From contig CM030360.1 in NCBI GenBank assembly GCA_017893485.1, positions 1,518,501 through 1,582,500 of the forward strand: a stretch of 64,000 nt of DNA, written 5' to 3'. The notes under the pieces are model-generated. The model worked only from the letters and a program-made list of their open reading frames with translations. It was not told the DNA's origin and ran no database searches. Both the position numbers and the translations under genes were made by a program. Position 1 is the first letter of the stretch. Each line of letters opens with the position of its first letter. This stretch comes from Hemerocallis citrina (Eukaryota; Streptophyta; Magnoliopsida; Asparagales; Asphodelaceae). Shown here piece after piece: positions 49,001 through 50,485 of the stretch.

Positions 49001-50485
49001 TTGGTTTAAGGGGTACACTGATCTCAGCCTAACACCCAACTCTCAGTTATTCACAAAGCATTCTGTCTTTGATCCAGGAGGGGGAGGAAGATGCACGGTC
49101 GCGTATTTGGAGATGTTTTGAATGAGCCTCTTGATGTTGAAGAAGATCGTCACATTGACCTTGAGGACAAGGTCAAATTCGGGGGGGGATTGTTACAGTT
49201 GTAAAAAACTGTATCTGGATATTTGCGTATCAGTCCCTCTAGTATCTTCTTTTCTTGTTGGGTTTATTTGCAAAATTAGTAGTCGTTTTGTAATAAAGTC
49301 ATTTTACTAGTTTTAAGGGTGGTGCACGGGCTTAAGCAGCTCTCTATTAATACCCTATTGTAATTTCTTTTCCAGAATATGAATGAATATGATTTAAGCT
49401 TCTATCTTCTTCCTCCTCGTTCTTCTTCTTCCTCCTTCTATTTTCTTTCTTTTTCTTATTTGATTCATGGAAGTTATTAGAAGTTACGACGATCCATCTC
49501 TTAATCGGATCGGAATCATAACATCATCATTAAATATATATATGATTGATGTGGCTAAATAATCTAGTTCAATTCGAGTCGTCTAATACCCTCAAAATCT
49601 GCTCCTCTCTGATCATCAGGCCTGATATCCAACCGGCTTTCTACAGGTTCAGGCCCACCAAGAAACGGGTCGACCCGGCCCATTAGAGTTAACATACCCA
49701 CTCTCTCGACCTATAAATACCGGGCCCCCTTTCCCCTTCAGAGATAATGAACTTTTCTCCACCTGAACCTTAGCTTTCAATTAATCCAGTGACTGATTAA
49801 ATCGTCGGAGGGCCAATCGCCGGGACCACTCCTGGTGTATCTAGGCGCTTTGCACGTACTCAGGGGGGCCAACTACCGCTAGCTCCCCCTCCCCACAGCT
49901 CCACACAGCTCTCACATCTCAGATCCAGATCTGTGGCTGAGGATCTGTCCCTTCCACTATAAATAACAATAACTCACACCTGGTGCCCCCACACTTAAAA
50001 AAGCAGCATCAATGATGATCCTCATCCTCTAGTTGGAGGTGGGGCTTGACTAATTTCCGTTCCTTGTTTAACAAAATCTTCAAGTCAACAATGTAGTAGT
50101 CCAAAAGCACATAATTCTATTCTATGGTCCAAATACTTAATTTATTCTTACATATACTAATCTACATATATAAATAAATAAACAAATGAAAAGTAAGTGA
50201 GATCTAAAGAATTTGAGTACCAGGCGAGATCTACGACTAATTAAAATATTCTATAAATAGAATACACACACACACAAAAACACAGCTATACTCGAATTGA
50301 AAATTGAAAATTGAAAGAAACTGGAAAAATTGCTTACGCGAGATTAATGGCTCCTTGTTGAAGACGAAAGCGATATTAGCGATGCTGTTGCTGTTTCTGC
50401 TGCGTTCAGTACCATGAGAGTGGGAACCAAATCGGACGGTGGGATTCAAGGCCGGGAACTTAAACCCCGTGATCGCGTAAGACAT
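4691..50485 (-). CDS. SBE2: starch branching enzyme class II (1,4-alpha-glucan branching enzyme), 3'-incomplete
   Basis: The enzyme cuts alpha-1,4 glucan chains and rejoins them through alpha-1,6 bonds, making amylopectin branches in the plastid stroma (EC 2.4.1.18; GH13). Twenty exons placed from splice signals join into 790 codons without a stop. Order: a Ser/Asn-rich plastid transit region (exons 1-2), an acidic class II N-terminal extension ending at a PPPG(G)GQ(R/K)IYEIDP-type motif, the CBM48 domain ([16 protein letters not shown]), then the (beta/alpha)8 catalytic barrel. Nucleophile Asp490 is in GFRFDGVTS, acid/base Glu545 in TIGEDVSG, and Asp613 in [11 protein letters not shown]. The class II pattern agrees with potato and Arabidopsis SBE2. 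The reading frame stops at the exon 20 donor; roughly 60-80 C-terminal residues are missing and should lie below position 1. The gene spans more than 45 kb, mostly because of transposons in introns 1, 15 and 18. No coding exon is disrupted. Confidence 0.95.
4847..5155 (-). other. SBE2 intron 19
   Basis: 309 bp of AT-rich sequence. Nothing but splice signals is seen. Confidence 0.7.
5156..5233 (-). CDS. SBE2: SBE2 exon 19
   Basis: Encodes [20 protein letters not shown] and LEEKYG. Acceptor AAATCAG, donor GTAAGT. 26 codons; the upstream intron 18 carries a MITE and a LINE. Confidence 0.93.
5304..5845. mobile_element. PIF/Harbinger-like MITE with internal hairpin array
   Basis: 542 bp flanked by a TAA duplication (5301-5303, 5846-5848). 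The ends are GAGCATCCATAGTCGTTTGC and, on the other strand, GAGCATCCACAGTTGTGC. A 3-bp TAA/TTA target and GAGCATC ends are typical of Tourist/Harbinger MITEs. The interior holds four short palindromes built on GGACGGATC (about 5451-5472, 5500-5526, 5583-5605, 5705-5727). No coding capacity. It lies in SBE2 intron 18. A relative sits upstream of the gene at 50982-51592. Confidence 0.75.
5849..6397. other. SBE2 intron 18, unique part
   Basis: AT-rich intron sequence between the MITE and the LINE. No exon, repeat or RNA gene was seen apart from the 15-bp LINE target copy at 6383-6397. Confidence 0.5.
6398..8854 (+). CDS. LINE ORF2 fragment: reverse transcriptase, zinc-binding RT domain and acidic tail
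   Basis: Open for more than 800 residues. The apparent ATG at 6380 lies in host DNA, so the first residues are not from the LINE. In order: RT from about the FIKDRFILD block through [19 protein letters not shown] and the catalytic [10 protein letters not shown] (about residue 170), the RT thumb, then the zinc-binding RT domain ([12 protein letters not shown] ... [18 protein letters not shown]) and a WKERNNRIF helix. After about residue 690 follows a Ser/Asp/Glu-rich tail of about 130 residues that I do not recognise from standard L1 ORF2. Endonuclease and the RT N-terminus are missing through 5' truncation, so this copy cannot move by itself. Confidence 0.88.
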   Translation, partial: FMKVLANRLAKVIGLLVGSSQTGFIKDRFILDSVAVVQETIHSIHQDHSEGILLKLDFEKAYDRVNSDFLKKIFIARGFGSKWIDWILNSLQSGTSSVIINNTEGRKFKCQRGLRQGDPISPLLFVLVADVFNCMLSNAWDNGYIQGVGSFPSFRGILNLQYADDTILFSTCDGIMLRNLKFLLYCFESVSGMKINFSKSACMWIGGDENRQEEISAFFNCPKGSFPLNYLGIPLRIGKLHKSDWFPVIEKIERRLNSWSGRSLSRAGRLILINSVISSIPFYLMSFFYIPVWVIKKIDSLRRRFFWVGSSIQSDQGKCLMNWTRVCKNKEEGGLGIINLRNQNIALLGKWLWYCLNSEDKIWIRIIKRKYFRRRCFSDFPILPNSVGSSFWKGIWKASAPFKCGLQKICGDGKNVRFCTDIWIGNCSLASSFPDLFKIASFPNASVFSLYSINRYGKVWNIGFRRNLSLQQSHDFNELLHLLSSYDWKSHNKSNWRWSHSGLFTVKSFYNFLNSGGLICPFYKFIWQNVAPLKVRILVWLTIHNRLLTVDNLNKRNLAIGQKCVFCNKSTESAFHIFLKCSFVSQIWIILKKTFNFRGFPSSVKSWWGLWRKKRIKKKNFLLWDMIMMALIWVIWKERNNRIFVKKSTDIVQVLDSICFFVSFWTDILPPSKKAKVDVSCLMETCKSFSPTPDPLDDSPPVHALADNNTVIVIEDDEEMTTEIHDSSSVVLANAMEDAMDNDQSAAAAEDLVSQTLSSISAMSTHHQEPVTGILLVHNLQSSYERNVPASSDDSWSTSAENESSSADASDESWTTAA
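6398..9083 (+). mobile_element. 5'-truncated L1-type LINE in SBE2 intron 18
   Basis: The element lies between two perfect copies of a 15-bp target duplication, gaaaatctgttggcc (6383-6397 and 9084-9098). The 3' end is a short A-rich tail, aatcaaaaa. The 5' end starts abruptly inside the reverse transcriptase domain, the usual result of incomplete target-primed reverse transcription. It is antisense to SBE2. The reading frame is still open, so the insertion is not very old. Confidence 0.9.
9099..9372. other. SBE2 intron 18, 5' part
   Basis: AT-rich intron sequence with two related blocks (around 9231 and 9309, each containing taa(g)cttaaat/aacaatagccaagca). Nothing else seen. Confidence 0.4.
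9373..9473 (-). CDS. SBE2: SBE2 exon 18
   Basis: Encodes [12 protein letters not shown], a short variable loop, then [14 protein letters not shown]. Acceptor TCTCTTAG, donor GTAAGT. 101 bases. Confidence 0.94.
9586..9733 (-). CDS. SBE2: SBE2 exon 17
   Basis: Encodes [20 protein letters not shown] and [18 protein letters not shown], the end of the barrel. Acceptor TCTGCAG, donor GTAAGA. 148 bases. Confidence 0.95.
9734..10334 (-). other. SBE2 intron 16
   Basis: 601 bp of unique AT-rich sequence with ordinary splice ends. No repeat or gene seen. Confidence 0.6.
10335..10479 (-). CDS. SBE2: SBE2 exon 16 (GH13 region IV)
   Basis: Encodes [20 protein letters not shown] and [20 protein letters not shown]. 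Asp613 is the third catalytic carboxylate. The acceptor is TTTTGTACAG at 10480 and the donor GTTGCT. The phase fits exon 15 exactly across 22 kb of intron. Confidence 0.94.
10829..12270. repeat. three copies of a 32-bp motif, one inverted
   Basis: The motif agtttccatta(a/t)ct(t/c)c, followed by aaaaagtagtagttaa, occurs at 10829-10855 and 12239-12270, and in inverted orientation at 12047-12079. The hAT element at 10901 sits between the first and second copies. The second and third copies face each other across a TA microsatellite and could fold into a 32-bp stem. Probably the ends of an older inverted-repeat element that was duplicated and then split. Confidence 0.6.
10901..12011. mobile_element. 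non-autonomous hAT element, 1.1 kb
   Basis: Flanked by a perfect 8-bp duplication, actatcat (10893-10900 and 12012-12019). The left end is CAGGGGCGTATGCGTATCTG; the right end, on the other strand, is CATGGGCGGATCTGGGCCC. Both ends carry ggggcc-type subterminal motifs (tggggccttttgc, tggggcccaaagc). CAGGGGCGGA-type ends with 8-bp duplications are a familiar plant hAT signature. The interior is AT-rich with no transposase. It lies in SBE2 intron 15. Confidence 0.85.
12167..12304. repeat. TA microsatellites
   Basis: Runs of (TA)n broken by ca dinucleotides at 12172-12228 and 12274-12304. Confidence 0.9.
12310..12584. repeat. left half of a foldback element split by the LINE
   Basis: The stretch aaacttatatctcggtcatc, continued by caaaacgaaaatccacatc (about 12354-12392), is the inverted complement of about 31087-31130 on the far side of the LINE. 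The arms are about 40 bp at roughly 80% identity. The end at 12310 contains the palindrome agctaacttagct. The LINE target copy occupies 12567-12584. Confidence 0.6.
12859..15599 (-). pseudogene. LINE ORF2, 3' part: reverse transcriptase and zinc-binding domain (broken)
   Basis: Continues ORF2 after the Tat insertion. Recognisable blocks in order on the minus strand: [20 protein letters not shown] (about 15450), [76 protein letters not shown] (about 14570), [11 protein letters not shown] (about 14430), [30 protein letters not shown], and finally [20 protein letters not shown]. The frame is broken near 15540, 14650, 14500, 14210, 13830 and 13330, so the protein cannot be made. All catalytic RT blocks are still legible. 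Confidence 0.9.
15600..16416 (+). repeat. Tat element 1, 5' LTR (817 bp)
   Basis: Begins TGTGGTAGGG and ends ACCGCATCA. It contains the promoter TATA box ctctataaatac at 16077-16088, about 35 bases ahead of the probable start of transcription. A 2-bp ct insertion near 15650 accounts for the length difference from the 3' copy. Confidence 0.95.
16077..16088 (+). promoter_or_regulatory. LTR TATA box
   Basis: ctctataaatac in the U3/R region. The same box occurs in the solo LTR at about 49710 and in the LTR of the second Tat element at about 58286-58295 (reverse orientation), so it is a shared functional site. Confidence 0.7.
16417..16437 (+). other. primer-binding site of Tat element 1
   Basis: Directly after the 5' LTR comes ggttggcgccgtctgtggga. 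A tggcgcc start is the usual form for tRNA-primed plant gypsy elements. I do not assign the tRNA with confidence. Confidence 0.6.
16419..18506 (+). CDS. Tat polyprotein, part 1: gag remnant, aspartic protease, reverse transcriptase
   Basis: Open for 695 codons, then a TAA at 18504. The first 150 residues are Arg/Pro/Ser-rich and include the [10 protein letters not shown] block that normally joins gag to protease. The gag core itself (capsid helices and knuckle) is absent, so this is an internal deletion fused in frame. Protease active site [13 protein letters not shown] is at about residue 207. RT blocks: [62 protein letters not shown], and the catalytic [12 protein letters not shown] at about residue 575, followed by [12 protein letters not shown]. 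The initiation codon is uncertain because pol is normally made as part of gag-pol. Confidence 0.88.
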   Translation: MAPSVGTLLQKPTRARPSSDLDSRTLMTSKGRRKAASNPAANRPTPPPEGRRPALSRVGRQPSDRQSKIGGAPVTHKGSQDFQEEISKALRRTSREEGPQDRRSTGNRRLSPPNPTPNRIQGRDPGSKGAMGTPFTLHYIHGGPMGGESDTSRKAFIREANAVQNSPSPKQQPLLISFSGEDLEEVHLPHCDALVVSLRIANCEVRRILVDHGSSVNILFHKAFESLKLSKGKLKPAEYTLLEFSGVPTVIKGIITLDVTAGSAPVKRTESLDFMIIDVRAAYNAILGRPGLNSFQAIPSAYHLKLKFPTPQGVDIVRGSHEAARSCYITAVGGGVSPLDAVELEPERDGPAPEPVDELEEVLFDAKDESKWFRVSRSLSEDLKAGIIACIRRNIDLFAWKPSDMPGISEDLIMHRLSVIPDSKPVVQKRRKVAPERQQIVKTEVDKLLSARFIQEVSYPEWLANVVMVKKATGGWRICIDFTDLNKACPKDPFPLPRIDALIDATSGHELLSFMDAFSGYNQIRMFPPDISKTSFVTDQGLYCYRVMPFGLKNAGATYQRLVNRVFKDLIGCNVEVYVDDMLVKSRAGPDHVADLEEAFGVLRRHNMRLNPAKCAFGVSTGKFLGFIVSQRGIEANPEKIQAIIDMSPPRNVKEVQRLTGRLAAIGRFLSKSGEKSLPFFKALRGKGGFEWGTP
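18507..19920 (+). CDS. Tat polyprotein, part 2: RNase H, archaeal-type RNase H, integrase zinc domain
   Basis: Same frame as part 1 beyond the 18504 stop ([11 protein letters not shown] onward). The RT-linked RNase H spans roughly [12 protein letters not shown] to GQALAEF (18600-18930). A second, archaeal-type RNase H follows: [43 protein letters not shown] (18990-19350). Its three acidic residues Asp, Glu and Asp are visible. The integrase HHCC domain ([18 protein letters not shown] ... RCGPCQRF) comes next. The frame is lost near 19890 by a 1-base deletion in a G/C run, after which it ends at 19931. Confidence 0.87.
19895..20728 (+). CDS. Tat polyprotein, part 3: integrase catalytic core and C-terminus
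   Basis: After the frameshift near 19890 the integrase continues [20 protein letters not shown]. The DDE residues are visible in [17 protein letters not shown] and [11 protein letters not shown]. Then come [18 protein letters not shown] and the C-terminal DNA-binding part, with [14 protein letters not shown], ending FLEERA at the stop at 20726. No chromodomain is seen, which fits Tat rather than the chromovirus lineage. Confidence 0.9.
   Translation, partial: PFPPAVGQKKFLIVAIDYFTKWIEAEPLSSITERQVQQFFWKNIICRFGIPRVLVTDNGTQFQGQNFQTFCADIGIQQRFSAICHPQSNGQAENANRQILDGLKKRLDSSPKGLWVEELPSVLWAHRTTQRIPTGETPFSLTYGTEAVIPVEVRLPSPRIIAFDEADNASGLRANLDLVAEVREKSSIRRSIYQQRIEKFYNKKVRPTNIRAGDLVLRKLSVSDPTKKRKLAPNWEGPYRVVEAVRPGTYRLVDMDDRPISRPWNAEHLMKFLEERA
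20729..21160 (+). other. non-coding region between integrase and the antisense gene
   Basis: A GC-rich stretch with a T-rich tract at 20820-20838 and a purine-rich patch at about 21045-21065. No recognisable coding function. Confidence 0.4.
21161..24037 (-). pseudogene. antisense gene of Tat element 1 (gypsy-type transposase-28-like family), intron-containing
   Basis: On the strand opposite to pol. Proposed exons: 24037-22903, 22829-22411, 22334-21879 (about 670 codons), plus a separate or downstream frame 21697-21161. Exon 1 starts with an acidic Ser-rich part ([16 protein letters not shown]), then a conserved globular block ([70 protein letters not shown]), which I place in the plant putative gypsy-type transposon family (PF04195-like). 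Exon 3 is coiled coil with [19 protein letters not shown]. It has in-frame stops at 23222-23224 (TGA) and 22735-22737 (TAG), both one transition from a sense codon. Splice signals are GTATGT/CACAG and GTAAAT/TGCAG. A homologue is at 61482 in element 2. Function unknown. Confidence 0.75.
24196..24204 (-). promoter_or_regulatory. TATA box of the antisense gene, Tat element 1
   Basis: CTATAAATG on the minus strand, about 160 bases upstream of the antisense start codon and separate from the LTR promoter. Element 2 has CTATATATC at the equivalent distance from its start codon (about 145 bases). Confidence 0.55.
24500..25530. repeat. internal tandem repeats of Tat element 1 (about 87-bp units)
   Basis: About 11-12 copies of an 87-88 bp unit, e.g. 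starts of accgacccataatccctc at 24561, 24649, 24734, 24822 and 24910. Two subtypes alternate: one with ggttcggtctggcaccagg and gaagaaacaac, one with ggtccggtctggcacctgg and gaagatccacc, making a roughly 175-bp higher-order unit. The last three copies (after 25240) are more diverged. It sits between the antisense promoter and the 3' LTR. Confidence 0.9.
25568..25586 (+). other. polypurine tract of Tat element 1
   Basis: caggagtgggggct lies just before the 3' LTR. It is the plus-strand priming site for DNA synthesis. The same aggagtgggg occurs next to the LTR of element 2. Confidence 0.65.
25587..26401 (+). repeat. Tat element 1, 3' LTR (815 bp)
   Basis: Same sequence as 15600-16416 except for eight substitutions, all transitions, and a 2-bp deletion. 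It ends ACCGCATCA followed by the target copy gtacg. Confidence 0.95.
26402..27297 (-). pseudogene. LINE ORF2, 5' part: apurinic endonuclease domain (cut by the Tat element)
   Basis: Starts [12 protein letters not shown] at 27297 and is open to the Tat insertion point at 26401. Exonuclease-endonuclease-phosphatase signatures are [35 protein letters not shown] and [10 protein letters not shown], all with expected residues. The reading resumes at 15599 after removal of the 10.8-kb insertion and one copy of its 5-bp target. The start codon overlaps the ORF1 stop as ATGA. Confidence 0.92.
27294..30821 (-). pseudogene. LINE ORF1: nucleic-acid-binding protein with two zinc knuckles (broken)
   Basis: Read in pieces on the minus strand. 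An N-terminal Gln/Pro/His-rich part leads to two CX2CX4HX4C knuckles, [14 protein letters not shown] and [14 protein letters not shown] (about 29815-29720). Then comes a DUF4283/RRM-like stretch (about 29460-29170, [18 protein letters not shown] in a shifted frame), a Lys/Ser-rich middle (29158-28175), an acidic segment ([16 protein letters not shown]) and a C-terminal part ending at 27294. At least four frame changes are needed, so it is non-functional. ORF1 proteins of L1 elements coat the element RNA. Confidence 0.75.
30669..30690. repeat. G homopolymer of about 22 bases
   Basis: An uninterrupted G run in the LINE leader/ORF1 start; on the coding strand it is a C run that encodes a Pro stretch in one frame. 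Its length is uncertain in any assembly. Confidence 0.85.
31068..31190. repeat. right half of the split foldback, then CT and TA microsatellites
   Basis: The stretch gtagattttcattttggatg, continued by atcgaaatataaattt (about 31094-31128), is the inverted complement of 12354-12392. It is followed by a (CT)n run at 31132-31168 and a short (TA)n run. Confidence 0.65.
31191..32610. other. SBE2 intron 15, 5' part, with small tandem duplications
   Basis: AT-rich. A unit of about 62 bp containing ataatgggag(a/a)(a/g)ttggagtt and gtgcgatgcacgtaag is present twice (about 31310-31430), with two weaker gcgatgcatg/gaggcatgtg copies before it. A 28-bp unit ggaaccttctgcttcataca is duplicated at 32064-32117, and a short gatggt run lies near 32150. 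No gene seen. Confidence 0.6.
32611..32714 (-). CDS. SBE2: SBE2 exon 15
   Basis: Encodes [20 protein letters not shown] and the helix ADKWIEIF. Donor GTAAGT at 32610 opens the 22-kb intron 15. It ends two bases into a Lys codon that exon 16 completes. Confidence 0.94.
32715..33147 (-). other. SBE2 intron 14
   Basis: 433 bp of AT-rich unique sequence between good splice sites. Nothing else seen. Confidence 0.6.
33148..33276 (-). CDS. SBE2: SBE2 exon 14 (acid/base Glu)
   Basis: Encodes [20 protein letters not shown] and ends VTIGED. Glu545 of the joined protein is the region III general acid/base. Acceptor TTTGCCAG, donor GTAAGT. 43 codons. Confidence 0.95.
33277..33632 (-). other. SBE2 intron 13
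   Basis: 356 bp, unique and AT-rich. Nothing else seen. Confidence 0.6.
33633..33743 (-). CDS. SBE2: SBE2 exon 13 (catalytic nucleophile)
   Basis: Encodes [20 protein letters not shown]. The Asp in RFDGVTS is residue 490 of the joined protein and is the GH13 region II nucleophile. Acceptor ACTATAG, donor GTAAGC. 37 codons. Confidence 0.95.
33859..33988 (-). CDS. SBE2: SBE2 exon 12
   Basis: Encodes [17 protein letters not shown], then [19 protein letters not shown], a block highly conserved in branching enzymes. Acceptor TTTTGCAG, donor GTGCGT. 130 bases. Confidence 0.95.
33989..36072 (-). other. SBE2 intron 11
   Basis: 2.1 kb of AT-rich sequence. Two related blocks (around 34360-34450 and 34480-34570, each with aataaccgaaactccaaag-like text) suggest a small internal duplication. 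No transposon ends or coding frame recognised. Confidence 0.5.
36073..36192 (-). CDS. SBE2: SBE2 exon 11 (GH13 region I)
   Basis: Encodes [19 protein letters not shown] and VLMDIVHS, GH13 conserved region I, whose Asp and His line the active site. Acceptor TGTGCAG, donor GTGACT. Confidence 0.95.
36193..37153 (-). other. SBE2 intron 10
   Basis: 961 bp, AT-rich and unique. No gene or repeat recognised. Confidence 0.5.
37154..37275 (-). CDS. SBE2: SBE2 exon 10
   Basis: Encodes [20 protein letters not shown] and [10 protein letters not shown], barrel strand 2. Acceptor GTAAACAG, donor GTATTA after the first two bases of a Gly codon. Confidence 0.94.
37276..38405 (-). other. SBE2 intron 9
   Basis: 1.1 kb, AT-rich and unique. 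Nothing recognised. Confidence 0.5.
38406..38489 (-). CDS. SBE2: SBE2 exon 9
   Basis: Encodes [16 protein letters not shown] and [10 protein letters not shown], the first barrel strand. Acceptor TTATACAG, donor GTTAGT. 28 codons. Confidence 0.94.
38673..38789 (-). CDS. SBE2: SBE2 exon 8
   Basis: Encodes [18 protein letters not shown] and ends IYYDPPEE, the linker between CBM48 and the barrel. Acceptor GTTATAG, donor GTATCT. 39 codons. Confidence 0.94.
38952..39032 (-). CDS. SBE2: SBE2 exon 7 (CBM48)
   Basis: Encodes [13 protein letters not shown] and IPHGSRVK, the second half of the CBM48 beta sandwich. Acceptor TACTTCAG, donor GTATTC. 27 codons. Confidence 0.94.
39033..39746 (-). other. 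SBE2 intron 6
   Basis: 714 bp, AT-rich. A short atcatcatt run near 39315. Nothing else. Confidence 0.5.
39747..39806 (-). CDS. SBE2: SBE2 exon 6 (CBM48)
   Basis: Twenty codons containing [14 protein letters not shown], the CBM48 sugar-binding signature. Acceptor TTTCCAG, donor GTATTT. Confidence 0.93.
39807..40851 (-). other. SBE2 intron 5
   Basis: 1.0 kb, AT-rich, with an (aaag)n run at about 40791-40808. No element ends recognised. Confidence 0.5.
40852..40894 (-). CDS. SBE2: SBE2 exon 5 (43-bp micro-exon, CBM48 start)
   Basis: Encodes [14 protein letters not shown], the opening strand of the CBM48 starch-binding domain. Acceptor CTTTTTAG, donor GTTTGT. Phases on both sides match exons 4 and 6. 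Confidence 0.92.
40895..41888 (-). other. SBE2 intron 4, with G homopolymer
   Basis: 994 bp. A run of about 25 G at 41115-41139 is its only striking feature. A short (ga)n run lies near 41516. Confidence 0.6.
41889..41987 (-). CDS. SBE2: SBE2 exon 4
   Basis: Encodes [17 protein letters not shown] and then [10 protein letters not shown], the helical block ahead of CBM48. Acceptor GATTACAG, donor GTATAC. It is too short to show as a free-standing frame. Confidence 0.93.
41988..43639 (-). other. SBE2 intron 3
   Basis: 1.65 kb, AT-rich, with caacaacaccac runs near 42050. No gene or transposon ends recognised. Confidence 0.5.
43640..43875 (-). CDS. SBE2: SBE2 exon 3 (acidic N-terminal extension)
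   Basis: Encodes a Glu/Asp/Ser-rich linker and then the conserved [18 protein letters not shown] block that starts the folded part of class II branching enzymes. Donor GTAAGA at 43639. 236 bases, ending two bases into an Arg codon. Confidence 0.93.
43876..44653 (-). other. SBE2 intron 2
   Basis: 778 bp, AT-rich and unique. Nothing recognised. Confidence 0.5.
44654..44811 (-). CDS. SBE2: SBE2 exon 2
   Basis: The acceptor is CTTCTTCAG just above 44811 and the donor GTGAGT at 44653. It completes the Arg-Lys-Ile-Leu junction typical of SBE2 and contains [11 protein letters not shown], which closely matches the potato and Arabidopsis transit/N-terminal region. 158 bases. Confidence 0.92.
44911..46024. 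repeat. TA microsatellite surrounding a foldback element
   Basis: (TA)n runs at 44911-44980 and 45969-46024 flank the foldback at 44981-45968. Before the insertion this was one TA tract of about 125 bases. Confidence 0.85.
44981..45968. mobile_element. 988-bp foldback element with arms of about 485 bp
   Basis: The left arm (44981-about 45470) begins gggaaactttcggttgtgca; the right arm (about 45486-45968) is its inverted copy. The loop is only about 15 bases. The arms are so alike that both encode the same short peptide ([11 protein letters not shown] and [18 protein letters not shown]) in opposite orientations. The left arm has gained a G run of about 17 bases at 45111-45127. Target choice (TA tract) and long arms fit a Mutator-type foldback or a Tc1/mariner-type MITE; the exact duplication cannot be read inside (TA)n. 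No transposase. It lies in SBE2 intron 1. Confidence 0.8.
46061..46389 (+). repeat. 5' LTR of the gene-capturing element
   Basis: Begins TGATACAGTT and ends ATCGTAACA. It contains ccctgtaatttcttttccag and a T/C-rich stretch. It matches 49191-49523 along its whole length with scattered differences. Confidence 0.9.
46391..46404 (+). other. primer-binding site (initiator Met tRNA)
   Basis: ggtatcagagcca two bases after the LTR is complementary to the 3' end of plant initiator methionine tRNA, the commonest plant retroelement primer. Confidence 0.85.
46405..47092 (+). pseudogene. captured segment A: gag-start remnant, then Pro/Ser-rich unidentified coding sequence
   Basis: The first about 60 codons ([20 protein letters not shown] ... 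LRHLVEGN) look like the coiled start of a gypsy gag. From about 46600 a frame [19 protein letters not shown] runs into Pro/Ser repeats. A different frame of the same DNA reads like folded protein ([39 protein letters not shown]), suggesting the true captured frame was shifted by an indel near 46640. I do not recognise the parent gene. Confidence 0.5.
47093..48157 (+). CDS. chimeric 354-aa frame: STICHEL/DnaX-like segment fused to unidentified segment and start of G-beta
   Basis: Uninterrupted. Residues about 40-200 match the DnaX (DNA polymerase III gamma/tau-like) domain of the plant trichome-branching protein [72 protein letters not shown] and [14 protein letters not shown]. The usual ISRCQKF block is replaced by an internal deletion. 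Residues about 210-340 ([40 protein letters not shown]) belong to another protein that I do not recognise. The last residues KVYSLDW are the start of the G-beta segment, whose frame is then lost by a 1-base deletion. No introns, so the sources were mRNAs. Whether it is translated is unknown. Confidence 0.75.
   Translation: MIPEEVPLQAWFSSYSEGSPVPKPMPAFDYENIMENVLDKATLSPLSTQYKVFIIDIGDTLPTDSWSVISKVFGQAPQQAFFILLIATSKGLQIDRDALTLIKVKWLVKRLRDAEMTLDQLSSIGEMITVPLIQELVGLVSSKKLRDLINLALSADTANIVTSLREIMETDVDPLVLMSQIANIITDILAKCYVFTHEKLLQWKALRGELTTDWNATLRVGDQSLPSISVMEFCSENLLACGSDCQHGGAGILLPKSCQSFPASHSYINSLKVNPACNSSSFTVEKCFAASYVSLKLTSENDVFEFIGIYTFDPDLSVHKDDKDDTMQYLMKGLMAHLPPSKVYSLDWPLKGIR
48116..48885 (+). pseudogene. 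captured segment D: heterotrimeric G-protein beta subunit (WD40) cDNA fragment
   Basis: Strong match to plant AGB1-type G-beta: KVYSLDW, then in the next frame [97 protein letters not shown] and, after a stop at 48609, [18 protein letters not shown] and [18 protein letters not shown] text. At least two frameshifts and one stop break it. Several WD40 repeats are present. In plants this subunit works with G-alpha and G-gamma at the plasma membrane. All intron positions are absent, so it derives from spliced RNA. Confidence 0.85.
48886..49180 (+). pseudogene. captured segment E and gypsy-like pol tail
   Basis: About 48890-49090 reads [20 protein letters not shown] and [20 protein letters not shown], which I do not recognise. 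From about 49096 [20 protein letters not shown] then LEDKV resembles the C-terminal end of pol from plant Ty3/gypsy elements that use a Met-tRNA primer. Confidence 0.45.
49191..49523 (+). repeat. 3' LTR of the gene-capturing element
   Basis: Begins TGTTACAGTT and ends ATCATAACA. It is preceded by the G-run polypurine tract at about 49181-49189. It is matched to 46061-46389. Confidence 0.9.
49547..50011 (+). mobile_element. solo LTR of a Tat-family element (465 bp)
   Basis: Begins TGATGTGGCTAAAT, ends AAGCAGCATCA, and is flanked by a perfect 5-bp duplication, atgat (49542-49546, 50012-50016). It contains cgacctataaatacc at about 49709 and the block aatcgtcggagggcc, shared with the LTRs of Tat elements 1 and 2. 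It is closest to the LTR at 57984. It was made by recombination between the two LTRs of an element that once sat in SBE2 intron 1. Confidence 0.9.
50338..50485 (-). CDS. SBE2: SBE2 exon 1 (start codon, transit peptide)
   Basis: Starts [13 protein letters not shown] and continues with a Ser/Asn/Arg-rich stretch, as expected for a plastid transit peptide and as in other plant SBE2 proteins. The ATG is the first in frame and is preceded by a purine-rich GGAGAAAGAAG leader. The donor is GTAAGC at 50337-50332. The exon holds 49 codons plus one base (phase 1). Confidence 0.93.

Larger units (their letters stand above)
46061..49523 (+). mobile_element. gene-capturing non-autonomous LTR retrotransposon, 3.46 kb
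   Basis: Two LTRs of about 330 bp (46061-46389, 49191-49523), an initiator-Met-tRNA primer site and a G-rich polypurine tract define an LTR element. Its interior has no protease, RT or integrase. Instead it holds host coding sequence without introns: a Pro/Ser-rich unidentified piece, a STICHEL/DnaX-like piece, another unidentified piece and most of a G-protein beta subunit. Traces of an original Ty3/gypsy-like element remain at both ends: a coiled gag start ([19 protein letters not shown]) and a pol tail ([19 protein letters not shown]). LTRs differ at about a dozen positions, so the insertion is moderately old. No perfect target duplication was found. It is in SBE2 intron 1, antisense to the gene. 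Confidence 0.85.
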
